From Daphnia carinata (lineage: Eukaryota; Arthropoda; Branchiopoda; Diplostraca; Daphniidae): a DNA stretch of 64,000 nucleotides. The notes below the pieces were generated by a model that ran no database searches, was not told the DNA's origin, and saw only the letters and a list, made by a program, of their open reading frames with translations. Positions 10,280-17,943 of this stretch are shown here, in pieces. Positions within the stretch are counted from its first letter, which is position 1; each line of letters begins with the position of its first letter. Where the stretch lies: assembly GCF_022539665.2 (NCBI RefSeq), contig NC_081334.1, positions 8,774,424 to 8,838,423 on the forward strand, given 5' to 3'. Both the position numbers and the translations under genes were made by a program.

Positions 10280-11245
10280 CCAATCCGTTAGAAAGCTGAA
10301 AAAAGAAATGACCGTCGAAGAAAGGCACTTAATCCGTGCCCAAAAGTATAGGATACATAAACATTTTTACGTTTTGCGTTTAATTATTTAGAGTTACTTG
10401 TGTGTGAAAAGGCTACAACTCATCGAATCGGACTTTTATAAGCATGCCAGCATTAATGAAACGGCGCGGACGCTAGATCTTGATCTCGATGTCGTTGTCG
10501 TTGATCAAATTTTCAACTTTTGGGTTCTTAAACGAAAGGTGTGTGCTCCCAAATTCATGTGTCTCTACTACAAGCAATCAATTTTCTTTTTTAAAATTTC
10601 CAGTCCAACCGAGACAGACCATTGCTACCGCCCAAAACCACTGAAACGGAAAGATTAAGTCAGCAACAACAGCAAGATATGGAACGTATGAAATTGTTTG
10701 TACAGCTACGACAAGACCTAGAGAGGGTATGAACATACTTCTCATTAACTTTATTATTTTTATCTCGTTAAATGCAGAGTTGTCAGTAAAAACTGTTATT
10801 CGCTGTAAGTTCGAAATTTGTGTTACATGGTCAGCCGAAGAGAGAAATTATCACGATCGTATTTTCGATTGCGAGAACAAACCTTCCACAAGCAACAGCG
10901 ATTTTGTCTCCGTCTGATCTCCAAAAAACTATCACCCCAGCAGAACTGACGCCAATCATGGCTCCTATGTCTATGACCTTGTATATTTACGTGGGGAAAC
11001 GATCAAAAAAGAAGGCTTTGAACAAGTCATTCAACTCATAGCAGGCGTACAGTCGAACATCCCCGCAATGAAAAAGGTTTGGCTTTTCCGTAATTATCGA
11101 TGACAAGAAAACAGTTCTCAATCTGTGTGCGTTGAATTTATTTGGTTGCAGGATAAAAATGGAATCGTTGGTCGTCCCAATCATTTAAAGGAAGACAACC
11201 CATACAAACGCACGTACATGAATGGGGGCGAAAGTCGTTGATTCC
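10280..11245 (+). pseudogene. Captured JADE/Rhinoceros-type gene fragment with introns
   Basis: Several blocks match the conserved region after the PHD fingers of JADE-family proteins (chromatin scaffold of HBO1-type histone acetyltransferase complexes). These are KKEMTVEERHLIRAQK (~10300-10346), FNFWVLKRK at the end of 10422-10538, RDRPLLPPKT and MKLFVQLRQDLER (10604-10726), RNLCYMVSRREKLSR (from 10812), then NPYKRTYMNG (~11200-11229). Introns remain, with GT/AG ends at 10539-10603 (65 bp) and 11077-11151 (75 bp), so genomic DNA was captured, not cDNA. At least one frame shift lies near 10960, and the junction around 10727-10811 does not splice cleanly. It is a broken fragment inside the transposon. 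Confidence 0.8.
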
Positions 11246-11645
11246 GTTCGCTATCTTCCATCAGTGCCGAATCGGCTGCCTCTGATACTGAAACAAACAG
11301 TAGATGGAAGAGACCGGTATTTCAAATCATCTTCCTGTTCGAGTTTCTACGCCGATCACAATTTCCCATTTTTTATTCTTTCCGTCCAGGTGAGAACACC
11401 TTCGCAAACATCAATTACCTCGGTCGACAGCGATTTCGATGTAGCCATTACACAGCTTGGTTCCAAAAAAGCCGGTTCGAAAACTAGTGATAGAGCTGGC
11501 AAGTTCATTTACACCGACAGTGAAGAAGAAGCGGGACCTTTTAGGCTTTTGATGTTACCTGCTAAATTTTTGTTTAATTGTTTGTATTTTGTAAAAATAA
11601 ATGTAAATCAATTACCAAAAATTTATGGTTTTATTTTAATTTAAA
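11246..11645 (+). other. Possible further JADE-like exon, degenerate
   Basis: The open stretch at ~11393-11560 reads SITSVDSDFDVAITQLGSKK and then an acidic TDSEEE segment. A pyrimidine-rich AG just precedes it. It continues the direction of the captured gene and could be a downstream exon. I cannot confirm the homology. A-rich sequence with AATAAA near 11600 follows. Confidence 0.4.
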
Positions 11646-11659
11646 CAAATTTTCTTGCG

Positions 11660-11960
11660 TCCTTTGGCTGCCGCGATCCGGACATTCCGCGGATGTTCCA
11701 ATACGTACGTTCACTGAACGTATGGATTTGCCATCCTGCAGACGGCCAACTAAGGACGTCCGTAGTACTCCCAAATAAGGACGTTACCAGGACTTCCAAT
11801 TAATTACGTCCGTAGGACGTCCTCCAGTGGACGTCCCTAAAACCGGACATTAGGACATTCTGGTGACGTACATCTGCCGTCAGAATGGGACGTCCCGATC
11901 GGCCAGCCAGGACGTAGATGGAATGTCCCTGGGGCGGACAAAGGCTAGTAGGGTATGTAT
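11660..11960. repeat. GGACGT-rich palindromic cluster
   Basis: The hexamer GGACGT and its complement ACGTCC recur many times, along with GGACAT and GGACTT variants. Several form perfect palindromes such as GGACGTCC. It is far more GC-rich than its surroundings. It may be a foldback MITE or minisatellite inside the larger transposon; no clear termini are visible. Confidence 0.5.
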
Positions 11961-12029
11961 GTGCTATAATCTTTTTGTTTAAGGAAGGCAAGCCAGCATA
12001 TGTCATCCAATTTCAGGGGAAAAGCAGGA

Positions 12030-12492
12030 CTCTGATAAAATGAAAACTCAACTTAAACGGAAGTTAGATAAGTTGGAGAAGAAGAAACTAAACAAACAAA
12101 GGAAAAATAACAGATGCCAAGGTAAACTTTGATTTCGACAAAAAAAATAGACCTTCAACTAATTTTACTTTTCTGTATTTTAACAGATAAAAGAATACTA
12201 AGCGCAATAGGTTAAAAAAAATGTGGAATTGATTGCGAGCTTGATAAGCCAATTAGGAAAGAGAATAAAATCAACATCACAAACGAGAAAGAAGTTGGTA
12301 GAACGCATCGAAGAACAAGAAAAGAGAAAGGAACAACAACAGAAAAGGGATAAATCAACATTAAGAAAACGAAAAATGAAAGGAAAGCATAAACTGAATA
12401 AACTAGCGAAAAAAACAAACTTATCGTATGAATTGCCGATATTGACATGGATGAGCTGCCTCGTGTTCCATTATTTACAAGCCGTGCCATGA
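12030..12492 (+). other. Lys-rich coiled-coil coding stretch, two possible exons
   Basis: The stretch 12041-12119 encodes a Lys/Gln-rich peptide and ends near a GTAAAC donor. An acceptor TTTTAACAG lies at ~12178-12186. The second open part (12223-12492) reads as a basic coiled coil (SLISQLGKRIKSTSQTRKKL onward) and ends at a TGA. I do not recognise the protein. It might be part of a transposon gene or a second captured fragment. Confidence 0.35.
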
Positions 12493-12654
12493 TAGTTTTG
12501 TATAACAATACACTGGCATGCCTTCCATGATCCGAGCGGAACTCATTATTTTCGTTCTTGCCACGTAGGTCTCTATTTATGGTTTTGCGGCATATATTTT
12601 TTTTATTAAAAAATGTGCTTGTCTTAAATTATATATATATAATTTTTTTATTAT

Positions 12655-13187
12655 TTATCAGTGTATTAAGGAGTACTTAGGGAAAGCATGCCCCTCGTCT
12701 CCGGGAATTCGCATGGAATAAGGATATCAGCCAGGGGGGAGGGCGATACTAGGACTGGAAACGCCACTAACGAAAGGTCAAGGGCAAAAAATCAAACACT
12801 GTGTAAAAATAAATATAACTTTTATACATGAGCTGTGTAAAGCAATAGATAATGCGTGTAATCGTGCAAAAAAAATACAAATATGAATTCAAACAAAAAA
12901 GTTATGATGGACTGATTACACGAGCAATTGATAACGTGGTTTGGAGTGCGGAAAACTACATAAGCCGTCCGGTTCTTCCTGAATAACAGTGGGCTTTAGG
13001 GCTATTTACCAAGGAGAAATAGGACTATTACTATGGAGAAATAGGACCCTTATGAGGGAGAAATAGGACCCTTCTAAATATGATTGATGATTGGGTCCTA
13101 ATTCTCCGGGTCCTATTTCTCCATGTCCTATTTTGGGGTCCTAAATCTCCGGGTCCTATTTCTCCAGGTCCTATTTCTCCGGCAATC
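12655..13187 (-). repeat. Right terminal inverted repeat
   Basis: It is the inverted counterpart of 8695-9251. It contains the same two-orientation GGAGAAATAGGACC minisatellite (13015-13180) and ends CCGGCAATC. Shared internal blocks include CGGACGGCTTAT and TATTGCTTT when inverted. Divergence between the two TIRs suggests the insertion is not recent. Confidence 0.8.
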
Positions 13188-13394
13188 GTTTTGTTCTAAC
13201 TCTTGTTCAAATTCTAAGTCCACAAGAGTTTTCCAGTGGTCTAAAAATTTTTCTCGTTGACAGTTGGGATTTTGGTTGGTTGTGTCTGATTCGGGAAGTA
13301 CAGGGTACAACGGTGGAGATAATTTGTCGACAATGTTTGGAAACAAGGTATTCTCTTTACGAGTAGTCTCTGGTACAATATGATCAAGCGGCAT
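13188..13394 (-). CDS. gag: Element A Gag N-terminus
   Basis: ATG at 13394 follows the splice donor by a few bases and reads MPLDHIVPETT. It then continues with a Pro/Leu block, LSPPLYPVLP, matched in element E (LPPLYPTLP), up to the transposon insertion. The first bases (13188-13196) are the target duplication. The frame would continue at 8694. The start is supported by the same donor-ATG arrangement in elements E, F and the 39-kb fragment. Confidence 0.7.
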
Positions 13395-13404
13395 TCGCTT
13401 ACCT
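13395..13404 (-). promoter_or_regulatory. Splice donor just upstream of gag ATG (element A)
   Basis: In sense, AAAG|GTAAGCGAATG places a good donor directly before the gag ATG. The same GGTAAGCGAATG occurs at 48545-48556 (E), near 14423-14434 (F) and near 39024-39035. It is the likely donor of the env mRNA. Confidence 0.65.
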
Positions 13405-13518
13405 TTGATGGTCTTCATTGGTCTGGTAGAGTTGTTGGAGACTCGTCGGGGAAGTGTAGAGCACAATCACTGAAATAAGGTACGGGTAAGAAACTTTGTA
13501 CTGGACAACAAGTGTGAG

Positions 13519-13535
13519 TCTCGTTGGGACCTCCA
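13519..13535 (-). promoter_or_regulatory. Primer binding site, tRNA-Gln
   Basis: In sense TGGAGGTCCCAACGAGA lies two bases after the LTR end. It is complementary, with one mismatch, to the 3' end of animal tRNA-Gln (acceptor GGTCCCA, discriminator T). The same 17-mer is at 14551-14567, 39155-39171 and, on the plus strand, 48427-48443. Confidence 0.75.
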
Positions 13536-13537
13536 AT

Positions 13538-13738
13538 TGTAATGTTTCGAACCTCGTGTATTACAGTAGATTGTCGTAACAATTCCAAATTACAAGGTAC
13601 AAACATGCGGTATTTATACTACTAAAGAACACACATATTGAAGGTAAAATGGGAGGGGTTACATTCCATTTCACTTGTGAAACGCTTGAGGGATGTAAGA
13701 GGTGTGGCTGTCTTTGGATAGCCTTTGGGCTCGTTACA
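13538..13738 (-). repeat. Element A 5' LTR (201 bp)
   Basis: In sense it runs TGTAACGAGCCC ... CATTACA and carries a TATA box, GTATAAATA, at 13611-13619. Related LTRs are at 14570-14692 (partial), 26682-26867 and 39174-39377. The 3' LTR of A is outside the window, so age cannot be read from LTR divergence. Confidence 0.8.
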
Positions 13739-13740
13739 GG

Positions 13741-14425
13741 CGTCTTCTTACCTCGTAACCAGTTGTTTTCTTTCACTTTCAAGTTTGCTAATTATTTCTT
13801 GTCCTTCTTTTTCAACAGCTATGTTGTTTTCTTCTTTTTTTCGTAAAAGGTTTTGCAATTGGTTTTAGGTCAAACGAATATTTCTTCTCTGCAATCTGCG
13901 CAAGTACTCATTCTTTTTGCAAGACATTGATTGTACGAAACAGGAATTTTTTTTCTTTACCATGCACAATGCTAATCTGTTGTAATAAACTGTCAAGGTT
14001 TTCAGTGTTCCCACCGAAGGACTCTACGTGATTTTTAAATGTCTTTGTGGTGTTTGTAATACTTTCTGCTGTTATACTACTTGGTACTTGCAACGTTTGT
14101 TCTAACAATGCATATGAATACAATTGCAATGCGTTGTGTGTTTCTTTGCTAACTTCTTGTTTCTTGGATTCTATTTGTTGGATATAATTTCTTTTGTCGT
14201 GGTAGTTTGATAAGTTTTGTTTCGTTCTGATTCTTGCTCAAATTCTAAGTACACCAGAGTTTTTCAGTGGTCTAAAAATTTTTCTTGAAGACGATTGGGA
14301 TTTTGACTGGTTGTGTCTGATGCAAGGAGTACAGGGTACGACGGTGGGGATAATTCGTCGACCACGTTTGGGTACAAAGTATTCTCTTTACGAGTAGTCT
14401 CTGGTACGGTGTAATCAAACGGCAT
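13741..14425 (-). pseudogene. gag: Fragment F: gag of a related element
   Basis: A gag start (ATG 14425, MPFDYTVPETT) is followed by the N-terminal block. Coiled-coil coding continues at 14129-13908 (matching SLQVPNGITAET of A) and 13745-13866. About 0.4 kb present in A is missing at 13866/13867. The fragment stops where the LTR of A begins, so A probably inserted into it. At two positions where A has TAA, F has the sense codon. F itself has a stop near 14270. Confidence 0.7.
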
Positions 14426-14550
14426 TCGCTTACCTTTTGATGGTGTTCCTTGGTCTAGTAGGGCTGTTGGAGACTCGTCGGGGAAATGTAGACAACAATC
14501 ACTGAAATAAGGTACGGGTAAGAAACTTTGTACTGGACAGCAAGTGTTTG

Positions 14551-14567
14551 TCTCGTTGGGACCTCCA
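14551..14567 (-). promoter_or_regulatory. Primer binding site, tRNA-Gln (fragment F)
   Basis: It is the identical 17-mer to that at 13519-13535, between the truncated LTR and the gag leader of fragment F. Confidence 0.7.
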
Positions 14568-14569
14568 AT

Positions 14570-14692
14570 TGTAAAAAGTTTCCAATACTTCGTGTATTTG
14601 CAGTGAGTTGCCGAAACAATTCCGAATTACGTCTTACAATCATGCAGTATTTATACTCCTAAAGGAAACAAATGATGAAGGTGTGGGGGGTA
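14570..14692 (-). repeat. Truncated LTR of fragment F
   Basis: It matches the 3' part of the 201-bp LTR, including the TATA region near 14650. Homology stops near GGTGTGGGGGG, where the 15-bp minisatellite begins. Confidence 0.65.
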
Positions 14693-14856
14693 AGGCCCAC
14701 TTTTCAATTTGGAAAAAGGGGGGCCTTTTTCATGTGGGCCTTTTTCGTATGGGCCTTTTTGTTGGGCCTTTTTCGACTGGGCCTTTTTCGTATGGGCCTT
14801 TTTGTTGGGCCTTTTTCGTCTGGGCCTTTTTCGTCTGGGCCTTTTTCTCCGCCAAT
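14693..14856. repeat. 15-bp minisatellite, TGGGCCTTTTTCGTC
   Basis: About ten imperfect units of GGGCCTTTTTCGT(C/A)T run from ~14720 to 14850, preceded by an inverted AAGGCCCAC. It sits between a broken LTR and the satellite. Open frames across it are repeat artefacts. Confidence 0.85.
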
Positions 14857-15615
14857 CTTTGATGCTGTTTGAATGTAGATATTGAAACTGATTCTATCAC
14901 ACTATATTCACAATGAATACACGTACATTTGATGCTGTTTGAATGTAGATATTGAAACTAAATGTAACACACTAGATTCACATTGAATACACGTATATTT
15001 GATACTGTTTGAATGTAGATCATGAAACTGATTCTATAACACTATATTCACATTGAATACACGTATATTTGATGGTTTTTGACTGTAGATATTGAAACTC
15101 ACTGTATCAATACTATATTCACGTTGAATACACGTATATTTGATGCTGTTTGAATGTAGATATTGAAACTAAATCTACCACACTATGTTCACATTGAATA
15201 CACGTATATTTGATACTGTTTGAATGTAGATCATGAAACTGATTCTATAACACTATATTCACATTGAATACACGTATATTTGATGGTGTTTGAATGTAGA
15301 TATTTAAACTCACTGTATCATACTATATTCACATTGAATACACGTATATTTGATACTGTTTAAATGTAGATCATGAAACTGATTCTATAACACTATATTC
15401 ACATTGAATACACGTATATTTGATATTGTTTGAATGTAGATCATGAAACTGATTCTATAATACTATTTTCACATTGAATACACGTATATTTGATGCTGTT
15501 TGAATGTAGATCATGTAACTGATTATATAACAATATATTCACATTGAATACACGTATATTTGATGCTGTTTGAATGTAGATATTGAAACTAAATATATCA
15601 CACTATTTTCACATT
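14857..15615. repeat. 70-bp satellite, segment 1
   Basis: About 11 tandem monomers of 70 bp, with the shared core TTGAATACACGTATATTTGA and GTTTGAATGTAGAT. Two monomer types occur: ATTGAAACTCACTGTATCA and CATGAAACTGATTCTATAA. It ends in CATT, one copy of the target duplication of element B. Confidence 0.95.
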
Positions 15616-16033
15616 TGTAATGTTTAACTTGTAAATGACTTTCAACTCGGCTTACTAATTACTAAGTGTATTTTCACAAGACTAACAAGACTAATCACAG
15701 GTTTAATGTAAGATTCTCTAAAACTCTACTACACTTCAACGCTCTGGACACAGACACACAATGTACTATAACGCACTAAACTCAGACCCCGAGCCCCCTT
15801 CTTGTCACAGCTTTTATCCGTTAATATGAGGTCACTCTTGACGTCAATGATCACGTGAAGACGAACTGATCGTAGAGGTGAAGAGCTGACTGATACTGGT
15901 TTGGCATGGGAAGGCTCCGTGAGGATGAAGAACTGTTTGATACTAGTTCGCCGTGGAATCATCCAAGGCTGGAATCTATTAATTAGCTAAGCTAACTAAT
16001 TGGTGGCGTTCTTCGGTATATGTCCTCATCACA
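15616..16033 (-). repeat. Element B 3' LTR (418 bp)
   Basis: In sense TGTGATGAGGAC ... ACATTACA. It is essentially identical to 22953-23370. The 77-codon open frame inside it is repeated in both LTRs and is not treated as a gene. Confidence 0.92.
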
Positions 16034-16047
16034 TTCCTCCCCTTTTT
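16034..16047 (-). promoter_or_regulatory. Polypurine tract of element B
   Basis: In sense AAAAAGGGGAGGAA abuts the start of the 3' LTR, the expected place for plus-strand DNA priming. Confidence 0.8.
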
Positions 16048-16347
16048 ACAGAAGTTGCCTTTGGGGTTACAGGGTTGGAGAATATATTTATGTATACGGA
16101 AGTTATAATGAAACAGATAGGTCTACAAAATTTCTAATTCTAATTTATGCATTTGCTTCTTTTCTTTCTTTCTTCCGTAGGGATTACAATTGCTAAACAT
16201 TTCTTGTTAGTAAGAGAGTGGAATAGTGGAGGGGATAGGTAAGGGTTATTTTTTTTTTTTTTTTTTTTTCATGCGAACCTTATAATTGTTGCTTTTTGTT
16301 CCGGTGTGTTTCATTCGTTTCTTGCCCTTCGTCGAGCTCCCTTGTGC
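16048..16347. other. Element B region between antisense gene and PPT
   Basis: It is AT-rich with a T-run near 16247-16270. On the plus strand the frame of the antisense gene is open back to 16306, but without a Met before 16348. No other feature is seen. Confidence 0.4.
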
Positions 16348-16878
16348 ATGATGGAGTTTGATTTTACATGCGTTGTGTCTCATCGTGCTGCCGTTGATAC
16401 TGCTTTGTGGATTTTCGAAGTTATAGCGTATCACAAGCCTCATTTGCTCTTCCGAAGATTTCTTCCCACTGATCGAGAACTGTTCTTCAATTCCTATCGG
16501 CCATCGATGAGTGTTGAAAATTGTCCTCCTCTTGACTTTGGGTTCCGACGAGTCAGTTCCACCGACCGCTATTATGTGTAAGTCGCAAATTGGTTCTTTT
16601 CTTAGCATTCCATTTGACTTGTTTTTTCTTTTTCCAGTCAGTTTCCAGGTTATGCTCGCTACCGCGACATTTACCCGGTCCGGTTTGCACGATTCCTCTG
16701 GTGGCTCGAGTCTGGTGAGGATATCTATCACCGCAACTGTCGTTCATCGCTCTTCTTCAATGAACAATTGCAAGAACAATCCCATCACTCAGTGGCAATG
16801 CAGAACGTACACCGTCTTCTCCGTCGGCTTTTGATTGGCACCGATTTTATGCTGGTTAGTTCCTTGTATTTCCAGTAG
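16348..16878 (+). CDS. Antisense accessory gene, copy in element B (two exons)
   Basis: This gene is encoded opposite to the element. Predicted exons are 16348-16577 and 16638-16878, with a 60-bp GTAAGT...TTTTTCCAG intron (phase 2), giving 156 codons. Without splicing the frame hits a stop at once. The protein is unknown to me. Its conserved core is YARYRDIYPVRFARFLWWLE followed by SGEDIYH; exon 1 ends in DFGFRR...DRYYV. Element C carries a homologue (28700-29107) with the intron at the same place and phase. The DNA differences between them fall mostly in third positions of this strand's frame. It lies between env and the 3' LTR, a position reminiscent of antisense genes such as HBZ of HTLV-1; no homology to HBZ is implied. 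The start is tentative. Confidence 0.7.
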
Positions 16879-17068
16879 AATACACAACTTTAAAGGTTGG
16901 TTGTCTATGGACGTTTTTCCTTTTTTTTTTTTTTTTTTTTTTAAAAGGTTTGGCTAGGTACAAATGATAGGTAGGTTTATTAGTTATTAGGTTTATTAGT
17001 TACATAGACGCTACAAATTTTACGTTTAACATCGCATATAAATTTGTTTCTACTTGTGGTTACAAATT
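16879..17068. other. Element B spacer between env and antisense gene
   Basis: It contains a 24-base T-run near 16920-16943 and short AT-rich repeats (TTTATTAGTTA). No gene is seen. Confidence 0.4.
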
Positions 17069-17943
17069 TCATTTTTGGGGTGCAATGAGGCATCCGTCAT
17101 TCCAACAGAGTCCCTTACCCGGAATGATTTGTGTATCATTATGGATATGTGACAGCATGGGAATTTCTTGCTCGTGATTGTTAGTGTTATTTTTCTTTGT
17201 ACACAAATTGAAGATTGTAGCAAATGGTATAAATGCAATGCAGACATATCCAATCAAGATTGTTACAGCTATTACACTCACTGCTAGTATTCCATACTTA
17301 AATATGGAAACCCAATTGGATATATCCCAGAAATCAACCTGGGCCTTGTTATCTAAGACTAATCCAGAAAGTGAATTAGTATTAGATAGTTGTACTCTAC
17401 CAATTAATTCCGTTAAAACATTTAACTGTTCTACGTTATTTGGCTCATACATCGAATGATGCTGAGGCAAATAATCGTACGTTTTTAGAGGTAATTCCTC
17501 AAATGCTGTAATCAATTTTAGTTTTACCACATGAATTGATGGTTCTTGGAGTTTCCATTCTCCATTTATCCATGTATAGGTTTTATCGTTGAAATTTACA
17601 TATTGACCGTTCCAGAAACAATCCTGGAAAGGATGAAGTGACCAACCATCCTTTCCAACAGTGAAATTGGTTTTCGGGTCTGCCTGAAAAAATGGCTGAT
17701 AGCCGCACTGTGTTTGTACAGCGGCCATTTTTACAGGTACAATTTCACATTTCTGTAAAATTAAACTTTTGCCGTTTCCGGTTATTCTACTACATGTATC
17801 TAGATTTAGTGCACGGGCTGCAAGCAGTCCATTTGTTTGTGCTAAAACCATAGCTTGATTACGCTGTAGTGAAGTAATGTTGCAATATAATTGACGGACT
17901 TCGTTGGCCAATTGTGATTCGTGTTTGATCGCCTGCCCTTGGC
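17069..17943 (-). pseudogene. env: Element B envelope, TM subunit only
   Basis: It is homologous to the C-terminal part of the element C and E envelopes. It starts at the helical LANEVRQLYCN segment and has CGYQPFF, DGWSLHPF, DCFW and the NFNDKTYTW block. A membrane span (ILAVSVIAVTILIGYVCIAF) precedes a short tail with GLCWNDGC, which parallels the GMVWEDLCxC tail of A, C and E. Its signal peptide and whole surface region are deleted. Its 5' end is fused out of frame to the pol reading frame near 17944. It would not be made as an envelope without another start. Confidence 0.8.

Larger units (their letters stand above)
8695..13187. mobile_element. 4.5-kb DNA transposon with ~0.55-kb TIRs (MULE-like)
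   Basis: The two ends are inverted copies of each other. The outer ~180 bases contain the GGAGAAATAGGACC minisatellite in both orientations. Homology continues inward, diverged, to about 9251 on the left and 12655 on the right. The termini are GGTAGCCGG on the left and GATTGCCGG on the right when inverted. A 9-bp target duplication flanks it. Long TIRs with a 9-bp duplication are typical of Mutator-like elements, but I see no transposase, so the superfamily is inferred. It is probably non-autonomous. It carries a host gene fragment at 10280-11245. Confidence 0.8.

Noticed and set aside
14608-14872. Phe/Gly/Trp-rich ORFs over 14600-14870
   Set aside because: They are translations of the TGGGCCTTTTTCGTC minisatellite.
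15729-15962. 77-codon ORF, repeated at 23066-23299
   Set aside because: It is identical because it lies in both LTRs of element B; no sign of coding selection.
16246-16731. 161-codon minus-strand ORF opposite the antisense gene
   Set aside because: It has no counterpart in element C, whereas the plus-strand frame is conserved.
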